In this document: piece after piece, positions 36,242 through 46,176 of the stretch
Position numbering within the stretch: the first letter of the stretch is position 1
Layout: every line of letters starts with the position of its first letter
Origin: Acrocarpospora corrugata
GTDB taxonomy: Bacteria > Actinomycetota > Actinomycetes > Streptosporangiales > Streptosporangiaceae
NCBI RefSeq assembly: GCF_009687845.1
Contig: NZ_BLAD01000054.1
Coordinates: 25,689-89,688, forward strand
Length of the DNA: 64,000 bases
Reading direction: 5' to 3'
Notes under the pieces: model-generated
Told to the model about the DNA's origin: nothing
Database searches by the model: none
The model's input: only the letters and a program-made list of their open reading frames with translations
Program-made: the position numbers and the translations under genes

Positions 36242-37588
36242 GTGCTGACTGTGGAGCAGCTTCGAGCTGAGGCCGAGGCTGGCCGGATCGACACGGTGCT
36301 GCTGGGGTTCACCGACATGCAGGGCCGCCTCCAGGGCAAACGCCTGTCGGCGCGGTACTTCCTGGAAGAGGTGCTCGGCCACGCGGCCGAAGGCTGCAAC
36401 TATCTGCTCGCGGTCGACGTCGAGATGAACACGGTCGGCGGCTACGCGATGTCCTCCTGGGATCGCGGCTACGGCGACTTCGTCTTCAAGCCCGACCTCT
36501 CCACCCTGCGCCGCGTTCCCTGGCAGGAGGGTACGGCGCTGCTCCTGGCCGACCTGGTCTGGGAGGACGGCTCCGACGTCACGGCCTCGCCCCGGCAGAT
36601 CCTGCGCCGCCAGCTGGCCCGGCTGGGCGAGCACGGCTGGGGCGCGTACGTGGGGACCGAGCTGGAGTTCTGCGTCTACGCCGACAGCTACGAGGAGGCG
36701 TGGCGGAACGCGTACCGCGACCTGACCCCCACCAACCTCTACAACGTCGACTACTCGCTGCTCGGCACGGCCAGGGTGGAGCCGCTGCTGCGCCGGATCC
36801 GGCTGGGCATGGAGGGCGCCGGCCTGTACGTCGAGTCCGCCAAGGGCGAGTGCAACCTGGGCCAGCACGAGATCGCGTTCCGCTTCACCGACGCGCTGGC
36901 CAGCTGCGACAACCACTCGATCTACAAAAACGGCGCGAAGGAGATCGCGGCCCAGGAGAACATGTCGCTGACGTTCATGGCCAAGCCGAACCAGCGCGAG
37001 GGCAACTCCTGCCACATCCACATCTCGCTGCGGGACCAGGACGGAACGCCGGTGATGGCCGGCTCCGAGCCGTACGGGCTGTCCAGGGTCGGGCAGCACT
37101 TCATCGCCGGGCAGCTGGCCGCGATGCGGGAGCTCACCCTGCTGTACGCGCCCAACATCAACTCCTACAAACGGTATGTGGCGGGTTCCTTCGCCCCGAC
37201 CGCCGTCAAGTGGGGCATAGACAACCGGACCTGCTCGCTCCGCCTGGTCGGGCACGGCCCAGGGCTGCGGATCGAGAACCGGGTGCCGGGCGGCGACGTC
37301 AATCCGTACCTGGCGGTGTCCGCGCTGATCGCGGCCGGGCTGCACGGCATCGAGAACGAGCTCCCGCTCGAAGACCCGTACGGCGGAAACGCCTACGTCT
37401 CCGGCGCGGAGGCCGTCCCGGCGACGCTGCGCGACGCGCTCGGCCTGTTCGAGGGGTCCGCGCTCGCCCAGGCCGCCTTCGGCCAGGACGTGGTGGACCA
37501 CTACGCCAACTACGCCAGAGTGGAACTGGCCGCTTACGACGCGGCCATCACCGACTGGGAGCTGTTCCGGGGGTTCGAGCGGCTGTGA
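36242..37588 (+). CDS. Glutamine synthetase-like gamma-glutamyl-amine ligase
   Basis: 448 residues of the glutamine synthetase superfamily, likely forming gamma-glutamyl-polyamine (PuuA/GlnA3) or a related gamma-glutamyl-amine. Metal and ATP motifs: GTELEFCVY, ESAKGECNLGQHEIAFR, NSCHIHISL, and the arginine-rich end SYKRYVAGSFAPTAVKWG, NRTCSLRLVG, RIENRVPGGDVNPY. The adenylylation loop of true GlnA is absent. Operon context (aldehyde dehydrogenase, SDR, C26 hydrolase, GntR) supports amine catabolism rather than ammonia assimilation. GTG start; the stop overlaps the next gene. Confidence 0.9.
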   Translation: MLTVEQLRAEAEAGRIDTVLLGFTDMQGRLQGKRLSARYFLEEVLGHAAEGCNYLLAVDVEMNTVGGYAMSSWDRGYGDFVFKPDLSTLRRVPWQEGTALLLADLVWEDGSDVTASPRQILRRQLARLGEHGWGAYVGTELEFCVYADSYEEAWRNAYRDLTPTNLYNVDYSLLGTARVEPLLRRIRLGMEGAGLYVESAKGECNLGQHEIAFRFTDALASCDNHSIYKNGAKEIAAQENMSLTFMAKPNQREGNSCHIHISLRDQDGTPVMAGSEPYGLSRVGQHFIAGQLAAMRELTLLYAPNINSYKRYVAGSFAPTAVKWGIDNRTCSLRLVGHGPGLRIENRVPGGDVNPYLAVSALIAAGLHGIENELPLEDPYGGNAYVSGAEAVPATLRDALGLFEGSALAQAAFGQDVVDHYANYARVELAAYDAAITDWELFRGFERL

Positions 37589-38922
37589 AGATCGTCAATC
37601 CGGCGACCGAGGAGGTCGTCGCCGACGTCGAGCTCGCCGACGCCGCCGAGGTCGACCGCGCGGTGGAGCGGGCCAGGGCGGCGTACGCGACCTGGCGGGA
37701 GGTCTCCCCCGGGGATCGGGCCCGGCTGCTGCGGGCCTTCGCCCGGCAGGTCGAGGAGCACGCCGAGGAGCTCGCCCAGCTGGAGATCGCCAACGCGGGG
37801 CACACCGTCGGCAACGCCCGGTGGGAAGCCGGGAACGTCCGCGACGTCCTGCACTTCTACGCGGGCGCGCCCGAACGTAACCACGGCAAGCAGATCCCGG
37901 TGCCCGGCGGGATCGACCTCACCTTCCAGGAGCCGCTGGGCGTGGTCGGGGTGATCGTGCCGTGGAACTTCCCGATGGTGATCATGATGTGGGGGGTCGC
38001 CCCGGCCCTCGCCGCCGGCAACACGGTGATCGTGAAGCCGGCCGAGTGGACTCCGCTGACCGCGCTGAGGCTGGCCGAGCTGGCCTTGGCGGCGGGCCTC
38101 CCCGAGGGGGTGCTCCAGGTTCTGCCTGGCGCAGGGGAGGTCGCGGGAGCCCGCCTGGTCGATCACCCCGCCATCGCGAAGATCGTCTTCACGGGTTCCA
38201 CCGAGGTCGGCAAGCAGATCGCCGCGAAGGCCGCCGGCCAGGTCAAGCGGGTCACGCTTGAGCTGGGCGGGAAGAGCGCCAACATCGTCTTCGCCGACGC
38301 CGATCTGGCCAAGGCGGCGGCTTCCGCGCCGATGGCGGTCTTCGACAACTCCGGGCAGGACTGCTGTGCCCGGTCCAGGATTCTGGTGGAGCGTTCCGTG
38401 TATCCGGAATTCCTGGAACGGCTGACGCGGGCCGTACAGGAGCTGAAGGTGGGGGATCCGCGTGATCCGGACACCGCGCTCGGGCCGCTGATCAGCGCCG
38501 AGCACCGGGAGCGGGTGGCCTCCTTCGTGTCCGAGCCCCACTTCCAGGGGGACTGCCCGGCCGGGCCGGGGTTCTGGTTCCCGGCCACCGTGCTGACCGG
38601 GACCGAGGACCGGGCCTACCGCGAGGAGGTCTTCGGTCCTGTCGTGTCGGTCGTCCCCTTCGACGGCGAGGCCGCCGCGATCACGATCGCCAACGACACG
38701 CCGTACGGGCTGTCGGGATCGATCTGGACCAGGGATGTGGGGCGCGCCCTGCGGGTGGCACGGGCCGTGGAGGCGGGGAACCTGTCGGTCAACTCGCATT
38801 CCAGCGTCCGCTACTGGACGCCGTTCGGCGGCTTCAAGCAGTCCGGCCTCGGCCGGGAACTCGGCCCGGACGCGCTCGCCGCGTTCACCGAGACCAAGAA
38901 CGTCTTCATCGCATCGGAGTAG
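37585..38922 (+). CDS. Aldehyde dehydrogenase
   Basis: NAD(P)-dependent aldehyde dehydrogenase, 445 residues; expected to oxidise the gamma-glutamyl-amino-aldehyde made in this pathway (PuuC-like role). Catalytic Cys in SGQDCCARSR, general-base Glu in LELGGKSANIV, cofactor motif FTGSTEVGK and the PWNFP segment. About 30-40 residues shorter than usual: the loop between GPLISAEHRERV and GFWFPATVLTG is compressed. GTG start overlaps the synthetase stop by 4 nt. Confidence 0.92.
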   Translation: MKIVNPATEEVVADVELADAAEVDRAVERARAAYATWREVSPGDRARLLRAFARQVEEHAEELAQLEIANAGHTVGNARWEAGNVRDVLHFYAGAPERNHGKQIPVPGGIDLTFQEPLGVVGVIVPWNFPMVIMMWGVAPALAAGNTVIVKPAEWTPLTALRLAELALAAGLPEGVLQVLPGAGEVAGARLVDHPAIAKIVFTGSTEVGKQIAAKAAGQVKRVTLELGGKSANIVFADADLAKAAASAPMAVFDNSGQDCCARSRILVERSVYPEFLERLTRAVQELKVGDPRDPDTALGPLISAEHRERVASFVSEPHFQGDCPAGPGFWFPATVLTGTEDRAYREEVFGPVVSVVPFDGEAAAITIANDTPYGLSGSIWTRDVGRALRVARAVEAGNLSVNSHSSVRYWTPFGGFKQSGLGRELGPDALAAFTETKNVFIASE

Positions 38923-38931
38923 TGGGCATAT

Positions 38932-39696
38932 ATGCAGCGTTTGCAGGACCGGGTGGCCGTCATCACCGGCGGCGTCGGCGGGATCGGACTGGCCACCGCC
39001 AAGCGGTTCGCCGCGGAGGGGGCCAAACTGGTCCTGGTCGACCTGGATGAGACCGTCGGCAACCGGGTCGCCGAGGAGGTCGGCGGCGTCTTCGTCCGGG
39101 CTGACGTGACCGACGAGGACGACGTGATCCGGATGTTCCAGGTGGCGTACGACACGTACGGCAGTGTGGACATCGCGTTCAACAACGCCGGGATCTCCCC
39201 GACCGACGACGACTCGATCCTGACCACCGGGCTGGAGGTGTGGCGGCGCGTCCAGGAGGTCAACCTGACCAGCGTGTATCTGTGCTGCAAGCATGTGCTG
39301 CCGTACATGCGGCGGCAGGGCAAGGGGTCGATCATCAACACGGCGTCGTTCGTGGCCGTGATGGGGTCGGCGACCTCGCAGGTGTCGTACACCGCGTCCA
39401 AGGGCGGCGTGCTGTCGATGAGTCGTGAGCTGGGGGTGCAGTTCGCGCGGGAGGGCATCCGGGTGAACGCGCTCTGCCCGGGGCCGGTGGACACCCCGCT
39501 GCTGCGGGAGCTGTTCGCGAAGGATCCGGAGCGGGCGCAGCGGCGGCTGGTTCATGTGCCGATGGGGCGTTTCGCGCGGGCGGAGGAGATCGCGGCGGCG
39601 GTGGCGTTCCTGGCCTCCGACGACGCGTCGTTCATCACCGGGGCGGAGTTCCTGGTGGACGGCGGCATCTCCGGCGCGTACGTGACGCCGCTGTGA
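38932..39696 (+). CDS. SDR oxidoreductase
   Basis: Classical short-chain dehydrogenase, 254 residues. Cofactor motif TGGVGGIG, FNNAGIS, catalytic YTASKGG, and a C-terminal tail FLVDGGISGAYVTPL as in 3-oxoacyl-reductase-like SDRs. 9-nt gap after the aldehyde dehydrogenase and a 4-nt overlap with the hydrolase gene place it in the same operon; it may reduce or oxidise an alcohol/aldehyde intermediate. Specific substrate unknown. Confidence 0.93.
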   Translation: MQRLQDRVAVITGGVGGIGLATAKRFAAEGAKLVLVDLDETVGNRVAEEVGGVFVRADVTDEDDVIRMFQVAYDTYGSVDIAFNNAGISPTDDDSILTTGLEVWRRVQEVNLTSVYLCCKHVLPYMRRQGKGSIINTASFVAVMGSATSQVSYTASKGGVLSMSRELGVQFAREGIRVNALCPGPVDTPLLRELFAKDPERAQRRLVHVPMGRFARAEEIAAAVAFLASDDASFITGAEFLVDGGISGAYVTPL

Positions 39697-40433
39697 GGCC
39701 GGTGATCGGGATCACCTGCTACGTCGAACCCGCGGCGTACACGGTGTGGGAGACGAAGGCGGCGCTGCTGCCGTACGACTACGTGCGGCAGGTCGAGCGC
39801 GCCGGCGGGCAGCCGGTGATCCTGCCGCCCGCCGGGGAGCCCGCCACGCTGGTCGGGCGGCTGGACGGCCTGATCGTGGCCGGCGGTGGCGACATCGACC
39901 CGGCCCGCTACACGGCCGACCCCCACCCCACCACCTCCTATATCCGGAAATTTCGTGATGACGCGGAGTTTGCGATGGTGACGGCCGCGCTGGCGGCGGG
40001 GTTGCCCTTTCTCGGGATCTGCCGGGGCATGCAGGTGCTCAACGTCGCCCTGGGCGGCACCCTGCACCAGCACGTCCCCGACGTGGTCGGCCACACCGGG
40101 CACTCCCCGGCCCCTGGCGCCTACGGCCGCCTCCCCGTACGGCTCTCGCCGGAACTCGCCAAGATCTACGAGGCCGACGAGATCACCCCCGCCCACTACC
40201 ACCACCAGGCCGTCGACCGGCTGGCCGACGGCCTCACCGTGACCGCCGTCGCCGACGACGGCACCATCGAAGCCGTGCGGCTGAACGAGCGGGTCCGAGC
40301 CGTCCAGTGGCACCCCGAGGTCGACGAGGACGGCCCCCTCTTCGACGACTTCGTGGCCGGGTTTCGGCTAGGCTGGCCGGACACCGGTGATCCCGCGCGG
40401 GAGAGCGGCCTGGCATCCGGCCAGGTCCCCTGA
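39693..40433 (+). CDS. Gamma-glutamyl hydrolase, peptidase C26 (PuuD-like)
   Basis: Class I glutamine amidotransferase-fold hydrolase, 246 residues; in polyamine catabolism it releases glutamate from gamma-glutamyl-GABA. Nucleophile elbow GICRGMQ, partner QWHPEVD, and the family start PVIGITCY. GTG 39693 overlaps the SDR stop. Its last ~13 codons coincide with the 5' part of the glycine riboswitch, so the RNA aptamer constrains this coding end. Confidence 0.92.
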   Translation: MRPVIGITCYVEPAAYTVWETKAALLPYDYVRQVERAGGQPVILPPAGEPATLVGRLDGLIVAGGGDIDPARYTADPHPTTSYIRKFRDDAEFAMVTAALAAGLPFLGICRGMQVLNVALGGTLHQHVPDVVGHTGHSPAPGAYGRLPVRLSPELAKIYEADEITPAHYHHQAVDRLADGLTVTAVADDGTIEAVRLNERVRAVQWHPEVDEDGPLFDDFVAGFRLGWPDTGDPARESGLASGQVP

Positions 40434-40578
40434 AGGAGCAAGCCCTCCCCGCGAACCTCTCAAGGCAAAGGACCGTGCGGGCCAGGTGACCTCTGGAAAG
40501 CAGGCCTGCGCCTCGCCGAAGGTGAAAGTCCGGGCAAAATCCGGGCGAAGCTCTCAGGCACCGATGACAGAGGGGGAG
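40393..40578 (+). promoter_or_regulatory. Tandem glycine riboswitch
   Basis: Two consecutive glycine aptamers. First: GGGAGAGCGG (40399), CTGAAGGAGCAAGC (40430), GAACCTCTCAAGGCAAAGG (40453), closing near CCTCTGG (40490). Second: CTGGAAAGC, GCCGAAGGTGAAAGTC (40515), GAAGCTCTCAGGCACCGATG (40547) and ACAGAGGGGGA ending at about 40578. These are the conserved core segments of the class. It precedes gcvT-gcvH-sdaA, the expected target: glycine binding turns on glycine cleavage. The first aptamer begins inside the upstream coding region. Confidence 0.93.
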
Positions 40579-40614
40579 GATGCGTAACATCCGACCCTGC
40601 CTGAGGTGCGCCCT

Positions 40615-41691
40615 ATGTCACGAACGACGCCGCTGTCCGAGGTTCATCAGAGCCTCGGCGCGACTCTCACCGACTTCGCCGGCTGGCTGATGCCGCTGCG
40701 GTACGGCAGCGAGTCCGCCGAGCACAACACGGTTCGGACCGCCGCCGGCCTCTTCGACCTCTCCCACATGGGCGAGATCTTCGTCACCGGCCCGCAGGCG
40801 GGCGAGGCCCTCGACTACGCCTTCACCGGGCAGCTGAGCACGCTCGCGCCCGGCAAGGCCCGCTACACGGTGATCTGCGCCCCCGACGGCGGCGTGCTGG
40901 ACGACGTGATCGTCTACCGGCTGGCCGACGAGGAGTTCATGGTCTGCGCGAACGCCTCCAACTATCCGCGCGTCGCCGCCGAGTTGACCGAGCGCGCGGG
41001 CGGGTTCGAGGCGAAGGTGGTCGACCGCTCCGAGGAGTGCGCGCTGATCGCCATCCAGGGCCCGCGGGCGGCCGAGATCCTGGCCACGCTCACCGACGCC
41101 GATCTGGACGGGCTGAAGTACTACGCCGGGCTGCCCGGGATCGTGGCGGACGTCTCGGCACTGATCGCCCGTACCGGTTACACCGGTGAGGATGGGTTCG
41201 AGCTGTTCGTCGCGAACGATCAAGCCGTACCGCTCTGGCAGGCCCTGACCGACGCGGGCGCCCGCCCCGCCGGGCTCTCCGCCCGCGACACCCTCCGCCT
41301 CGAAGCCGGCATGGCCCTGTACGGCAACGAGCTGACCGCCGAGATCACCCCGTTCGACGCGGGCCTCGGCAGGGTAGTGAAGTTCGACAAACCCGGCGAT
41401 TTCGTCGGACGCGCCGCACTGGAGGCCAACCCCGAACCGCGCCGCCGCCTGGTCGGCCTGGTCGCCCGCGGGCGGCGGGTCCCCCGGCACGGCTACCCGG
41501 TCGTGGACGCGTCCGGCGCGGTCGTCGGCGAGGTCACCAGCGGTGCGCCGTCGCAGTCATTGGGCAAGCCGATCGCGATGGCGTACGTGCGGCCGGAAGT
41601 ATCGGAAAATGATCACCTGGCCGTGGACATCCGCGGCACGCACGAACCGGTCGACGTCGTTGACCTGCCTTTCTACAGGAGGAAGAAGTGA
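40615..41691 (+). CDS. gcvT: Glycine cleavage system T protein
   Basis: Aminomethyltransferase, 358 residues: moves the methylene group from H protein-bound aminomethyl to tetrahydrofolate, releasing ammonia. N-terminal [39 protein letters not shown] and the C-terminal domain with [21 protein letters not shown] are all present. ATG 40615 has GAGGTG 7 nt upstream, 36 nt after the riboswitch. gcvP is not in this operon. Confidence 0.96.
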   Translation: MSRTTPLSEVHQSLGATLTDFAGWLMPLRYGSESAEHNTVRTAAGLFDLSHMGEIFVTGPQAGEALDYAFTGQLSTLAPGKARYTVICAPDGGVLDDVIVYRLADEEFMVCANASNYPRVAAELTERAGGFEAKVVDRSEECALIAIQGPRAAEILATLTDADLDGLKYYAGLPGIVADVSALIARTGYTGEDGFELFVANDQAVPLWQALTDAGARPAGLSARDTLRLEAGMALYGNELTAEITPFDAGLGRVVKFDKPGDFVGRAALEANPEPRRRLVGLVARGRRVPRHGYPVVDASGAVVGEVTSGAPSQSLGKPIAMAYVRPEVSENDHLAVDIRGTHEPVDVVDLPFYRRKK

Positions 41692-42074
41692 GCACCATCC
41701 CCAGCGAGCTGAGCTACACCAAGGAGCACGAATGGGTGGCCGGCCTCGATGACGGACTGACGGTCACGGTCGGGATCACCGAATTCGCCGCCGAGGCGCT
41801 CGGCGACGTGGTGTACGTGCAGGTCCCCGACGTGGGCGGCACGGTCACGGCCGGCGACGCGGTCGGCGAGGTGGAATCCACCAAATCGGTCAGCGACATC
41901 TACTCCCCCGTCAGCGGCGAGGTGGTCGAGACCAACCAGTCCGTCGTCGACGACCCTTCCCTGGTCAACTCCGACCCGTACGGAGAGGGCTGGCTCTTCC
42001 GCGTCAGGATCGACGGCGACCCGTCCGATCTGCTGACCGCCGAGGAGTACGGCGCTCTCACCGCGGGCGAATAA
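41688..42074 (+). CDS. gcvH: Glycine cleavage system H protein
   Basis: Lipoyl carrier, 128 residues. Lipoylated Lys66 in [21 protein letters not shown] start overlaps the gcvT stop by 4 nt with AGGAGG just upstream. Shuttles the aminomethyl group among P, T and L proteins. Confidence 0.97.
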   Translation: MSTIPSELSYTKEHEWVAGLDDGLTVTVGITEFAAEALGDVVYVQVPDVGGTVTAGDAVGEVESTKSVSDIYSPVSGEVVETNQSVVDDPSLVNSDPYGEGWLFRVRIDGDPSDLLTAEEYGALTAGE

Positions 42075-42097
42075 CCCTCTAGCAGAGGCACAGATCA

Positions 42098-43507
42098 ATG
42101 GCGATCAGCGTCTTCGACCTGTTCAAGATCGGCATCGGGCCGTCCAGCTCGCACACGGGCGGCCCGATGGCGGCCGCCCACCGCTTCGCACGCGCGCTGA
42201 GCCAGGACGGCCTCCTGGAGAAGACCGCCCGCGTCGAGGTCATCCTGTACGGCTCGCTCGGCCTCACCGGCAAGGGCCACGGCAGCGACAAGGCCGTCCT
42301 GCTCGGCCTGTCCGGCGAGAAGCCGGAGACCGTCGACGTGGAAGCGGTCGAGGCCCGCCTCGCCGAGATGCGGTCGACCGGCGTGATCCGCCTGTTCGGC
42401 AGTCACGACATTCCGTTCGTGGTGGGCGAGGATCTGGTCTTCGAACGCAAGATCTCGCTCCCGCACCACCCGAACGGCATGCGCTTCACCGCGTCCACCT
42501 CCTCGGGCGACGTGCTGCGGGAGAAGGTCTACTACTCGGTCGGCGGCGGGTTCGTGGTGGACGAGAACGCCACCGGCGCGGACCGCATCAAACCCGACGA
42601 CACCGTGCTCCCGCATCCGTTCACCACCGCCGCCGAACTCCTCGGCCACTGCGCCGAGACCGGCCTGTCCATCTCCGGCCTGATGCTCGCCAACGAGCGC
42701 GCCTTCGGCCGGGACGACGAGCAGATCAAATCCGAGTTGCTCCGGCTGTGGCAGGTCATGTCGGACTCGGTCCGCCGGGGCTCCTCCCGCGAAGGAGTGC
42801 TCCCCGGCGGCCTCAAGGTCCGCCGCCGCGCCCACCAGCTGCAGCGCCGCCTGCAGAGCGAATCCGCGGAAGGCGACCCGCTCCAGGCCATGGACTGGGT
42901 CACCCTGTTCGCCCTCGCCGTCAACGAGGAGAACGCCGCCGGCGGCCGCATCGTCACCGCCCCCACCAACGGCGCGGCCGGCATCATTCCCGCCGTGCTG
43001 ACCTACTACTCCAGGTTCATCCCTCGGGCCGATGATGAGGGAATCGTCCGGTTCCTGCTCACGGCCGGAGCCGTCGGCGTCCTGTTCAAGGAGAACGCCT
43101 CCATCTCCGGCGCGGAAGTCGGCTGCCAGGGCGAGGTCGGCTCGGCCTGCTCGATGGCCGCCGCCGGCCTCACCGAAGTCCTCGGCGGCACCCCCGAACA
43201 GGTCGAGAACGCCGCCGAAATCGGCATCGAACACAACCTCGGCCTCACCTGCGACCCCATCGGCGGCCTCGTCCAGATCCCCTGCATCGAACGGAACGCG
43301 GTCGCCTCCATCAAGGCCATCGCCGCCGCCCGCATCGCCCTCCGCGGCGACGGCCGCCACTTCGTCTCCCTCGACAAAGCCATCCACACCGTCCGCACCA
43401 CCGGCCGCGACATGTCCACCAAATACAAGGAAACCAGCCGAGGCGGCCTGGCGGTCAACGTCATCGAGGCCGAGTCCCACGTCGGCGTCAACATCGTGGA
43501 GTGCTGA
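42098..43507 (+). CDS. sdaA: L-serine ammonia-lyase
   Basis: Iron-sulfur L-serine dehydratase, single-chain form, 469 residues: serine to pyruvate plus ammonia. N-terminal [17 protein letters not shown]-terminal cluster cysteines in [18 protein letters not shown] and [17 protein letters not shown]. Third gene under the glycine riboswitch, 23 nt after gcvH; together with serine hydroxymethyltransferase it would let glycine be drained to pyruvate. Confidence 0.96.
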   Translation: MAISVFDLFKIGIGPSSSHTGGPMAAAHRFARALSQDGLLEKTARVEVILYGSLGLTGKGHGSDKAVLLGLSGEKPETVDVEAVEARLAEMRSTGVIRLFGSHDIPFVVGEDLVFERKISLPHHPNGMRFTASTSSGDVLREKVYYSVGGGFVVDENATGADRIKPDDTVLPHPFTTAAELLGHCAETGLSISGLMLANERAFGRDDEQIKSELLRLWQVMSDSVRRGSSREGVLPGGLKVRRRAHQLQRRLQSESAEGDPLQAMDWVTLFALAVNEENAAGGRIVTAPTNGAAGIIPAVLTYYSRFIPRADDEGIVRFLLTAGAVGVLFKENASISGAEVGCQGEVGSACSMAAAGLTEVLGGTPEQVENAAEIGIEHNLGLTCDPIGGLVQIPCIERNAVASIKAIAAARIALRGDGRHFVSLDKAIHTVRTTGRDMSTKYKETSRGGLAVNVIEAESHVGVNIVEC

Positions 43508-43550
43508 GGTCCGGCAGTATCCTGGCGAACCACTTGAGGAGGCCGGACTG

Positions 43551-44954
43551 ATGATTCGCTCGCGGTGGAGTGTCCACCTGTTGTTCGGGGGGCTGCTTCT
43601 CGCGGGGGTTGGGCTGCGTGGGCTGGCGATGCTGGGGTATCGGCCGGTTTTGTGGTTCTGGGCGGATTCGTTTGCCTATCTGAGTTCGGCTATTGATCTG
43701 CGGCCGTTGCCTTCGCGGCCGGCGGGGTACTCGCTGTTTCTGTGGCTGTTCGACAGTGTGCAGGCTGTCGTGGTTGTGCAGCATTTGATGGGGATCGCGA
43801 TTGCTGTCGCGATCTACGCGGTGTTGTTGCGGGCTCAGTTGCCCAGCTGGGGGGCGGCGCTGGCGGCTGCGCCGGTGCTGCTGGATGTGCATCAGGTGCA
43901 GTTGGAGCATCTGCTGATGGCGGATCTGCTGTTCACCTTTCTGGTGGTGATGGCGGTCGTGCTGCTGGTGTGGCGGCCCGCGGCTTGGGCGGTGGTGGTC
44001 GGGTTGGGGCTGCTTGGCTTGGCGACGGTCACGCGGACGCTTGGGCTGCCGCTGATCGTGGTGGCGGTGGTGTGGTTGCTGCTTCGGCGGGCGAACTGGC
44101 GGGCTGTGGGAGCGGGGGCAGTCGCCGCCGGGCTGGTGGTCGGGGGGTATGCGACCTGGTTCAACGCCGTTCATGGCTCGTTCGGCATGGGGGGCAGCAA
44201 TGTGTGGATGTGGTCGCGCACGATGACCTTCGCGGACTGCCGGGTCATGGATCCGCGTCCGGAGCTGGCGGTGCTCTGCCCGGAAGCCGGGCCTCGGCTG
44301 GCCGCGCCCGCGTACATCTGGGATCCGAGCTCGCCCATCGTGCGGAGCGGAGCGGAGAAAGAGGAACTGACCAGCGAGTTCACCTCTCTGGTCATCCGCA
44401 GCCAGCCGTTCGACTTCCTGATGACCGGCCTGAGTGACGCCCTCTGGACTTTCGAATGGAACCGCCGTATATATCCGTCGCCGGGCCCGCAAAGCGCATA
44501 TGTCTTCCCTGACTCGGTACGCCCGTTCGCCGACAAAGTGGCTTCAGCCGGGCGAACCGCGACCCAGCTGACCGTCGAATACCAGGGTTCCAGTGGCGAG
44601 ACCACCATCGTGGAACCTTATGCGGGCTGGCTCCGGGCCTATCAGGAGCAGGGATTCCTGCGCGGGCCCCTGCTGGCGGCGATCCTGCTCGCGGGTCTGG
44701 CCGGGATGGCCGTCCGGTGGGTCCGGGGCCGATTCGCCGACACGATGTCCGCGCTCCTGCCGTGGGCCGCCGCGATGACCCTGACGTTCCTGCCGCCGCT
44801 CATCGCGGCGTTCGATCACCGCTATGTCGTCCCCGTCGTCCCGCTGGCCTGCCTCGCCGCCGGGCTGGCCCTGGCCCGGCGCTCGTCCGGCGACGCGCCG
44901 GCGGGCCGCCACTCGGCCACCCGTACCGGGCAGCACGCGTTCACAACCGGGTGA
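43551..44954 (+). CDS. Polytopic membrane protein, glycosyltransferase-like
   Basis: 467 residues, about ten membrane helices with extracytoplasmic loops, resembling GT-C/PMT-type membrane proteins ([21 protein letters not shown] near the start, then helix-rich halves and a long soluble loop around 215-360). The acidic residue in the first loop (WADS) fits GT-C enzymes, but no motif proves sugar transfer. ATG 43551 has GAGGAGG 8 nt upstream. The first half uses many G-ending codons (TTG, GGG, GCG), unlike the C-ending neighbours. Overlaps the next convergent gene by 14 nt. Confidence 0.75.
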   Translation: MIRSRWSVHLLFGGLLLAGVGLRGLAMLGYRPVLWFWADSFAYLSSAIDLRPLPSRPAGYSLFLWLFDSVQAVVVVQHLMGIAIAVAIYAVLLRAQLPSWGAALAAAPVLLDVHQVQLEHLLMADLLFTFLVVMAVVLLVWRPAAWAVVVGLGLLGLATVTRTLGLPLIVVAVVWLLLRRANWRAVGAGAVAAGLVVGGYATWFNAVHGSFGMGGSNVWMWSRTMTFADCRVMDPRPELAVLCPEAGPRLAAPAYIWDPSSPIVRSGAEKEELTSEFTSLVIRSQPFDFLMTGLSDALWTFEWNRRIYPSPGPQSAYVFPDSVRPFADKVASAGRTATQLTVEYQGSSGETTIVEPYAGWLRAYQEQGFLRGPLLAAILLAGLAGMAVRWVRGRFADTMSALLPWAAAMTLTFLPPLIAAFDHRYVVPVVPLACLAAGLALARRSSGDAPAGRHSATRTGQHAFTTG

Positions 44955-45402
44955 CGTGCAGATACACCACGACCGGTAGCGTGCTGCCCGACCCGAGCAC
45001 GCTGCGCACCCGGGCGACCGCCTGGTCGTCCAGCCGCCGCGCCACGTCCCCCAGCTGCGCCGACGGACGGCAGCGGATCCGAATCCGGGTGCGCTTGTCC
45101 GGAACGACCCGCACGGCCAGCTTGTCGATGCCGTCCAACCCCTGAAGCGCCACGCCCAGCATGGCTGTGCCGGTCCCGTGGCGAGCGCCGTACCGTCGCT
45201 CGGCGAGGGTGAAGGCGACCCAGCGGATCGCGGTCAGCGCCACGATGACGAGCAGCAGCGCGATCAGAGCCTGAGCCCAGCCGTTGATGAACGTCGTGTC
45301 GAAGATCAGGCGGTCGGGGTGCGCGTCCCGGGCCCAGAGGGCGAACAGGCCGCTGAGAGCCAGGAACACGCCGACGGCGGCGAGGCCGATCCGGTTGCCC
45401 AT
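44941..45402 (-). CDS. AmaP-like alkaline shock membrane-anchoring protein
   Basis: 153 residues: two N-terminal helices ([18 protein letters not shown] and [15 protein letters not shown]) then an alpha/beta domain ending [19 protein letters not shown]. The layout matches AmaP/DUF2273-type partners of Asp23 proteins in actinomycetes. Its ATG shares one base with the upstream stop (TGATG), so it is coupled to the DUF6286 gene. The Asp23 genes normally nearby are absent here. Confidence 0.65.
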   Translation of the reverse strand: MGNRIGLAAVGVFLALSGLFALWARDAHPDRLIFDTTFINGWAQALIALLLVIVALTAIRWVAFTLAERRYGARHGTGTAMLGVALQGLDGIDKLAVRVVPDKRTRIRIRCRPSAQLGDVARRLDDQAVARVRSVLGSGSTLPVVVYLHVTRL

Positions 45403-46001
45403 CAGATCTTCCTCCGGCGCAGGCGTACCACGACCTCGTGGCGGCCGTGCAGGGCGAGTCCCTGCAGGCGGTCGCCGACGGCGGCGCCCACCTCGCGCAG
45501 CAGGTCGCCGGTGCGGAACGCGTCGGTGACCACCGTGACCTGAATGCGCCCGTGCCGCAGCCGGACGCGCGCCAGATCCGCGCCGTCGACGGCGAGCGCC
45601 GCGGCCGCGAGGGTACGGCACAGCCCGGACCGGGTCAGCCCCATGGTCACGCTCTCGTCGACGGTCTCCAGGGCCACCAGCTTGGCCCGCCCCGGCAGCA
45701 GGGCCAGCGCGACCAGGGCCAGCCCGGCCGCGACGGCCGCCAGCGCCAGCCCGGGCACCAGCGGATCACGCCAGGTCAGCGCCAGCGCCCCGGACACCCC
45801 CGGCCAGAGCGAATGCGCGCCCCACCAGAATGCGACCATCTCCGCCATGATCCCCAATGCGGTGATCGCCACGACGGCGGCCACCGCGATCCCCGCCACG
45901 GTGCGGCCGGGGTGCAGCGTCCGGGTGGCCCTCCTGGCGACCAGCCTGCGCCGGACCCGCTTGCCCGGTACGGCGGTCAGGATCTCCTCAACCGTGCTCA
46001 T
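45402..46001 (-). CDS. DUF6286-type membrane protein
   Basis: 199 residues from ATG 46001 (an ATG two codons earlier, at 46007, is possible). Basic N-terminus, two helices (VAGIAVAAVVAITALGIMAE; LVPGLALAAVAAGLALVALA) and a C-terminal domain that ends in a run of Arg/Lys. Such proteins accompany Asp23/AmaP in cell-envelope stress clusters. Function unknown; first gene of a two-gene unit. Confidence 0.65.
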   Translation of the reverse strand: MSTVEEILTAVPGKRVRRRLVARRATRTLHPGRTVAGIAVAAVVAITALGIMAEMVAFWWGAHSLWPGVSGALALTWRDPLVPGLALAAVAAGLALVALALLPGRAKLVALETVDESVTMGLTRSGLCRTLAAAALAVDGADLARVRLRHGRIQVTVVTDAFRTGDLLREVGAAVGDRLQGLALHGRHEVVVRLRRRKI

Positions 46002-46176
46002 GGTCATCCAGGGATACACGGACCGGACGGCTCCCGGGCGGCGCACTCGCCACTTTGCCCGATCATGCAGAGGCAGGCCCTGATTGTTTGCCGGACCGCC
46101 CGTTAACATGAACTCAGCTCATATAAGCCGGATGCGGCTTAAACTGCACCGGTAACCCGCGATGCCTGGAGATTTC

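Noticed and set aside
37585..38922. Short aldehyde dehydrogenase considered frameshifted
   Set aside because: The frame is continuous, all catalytic motifs are present, and the missing residues fall in one variable loop.
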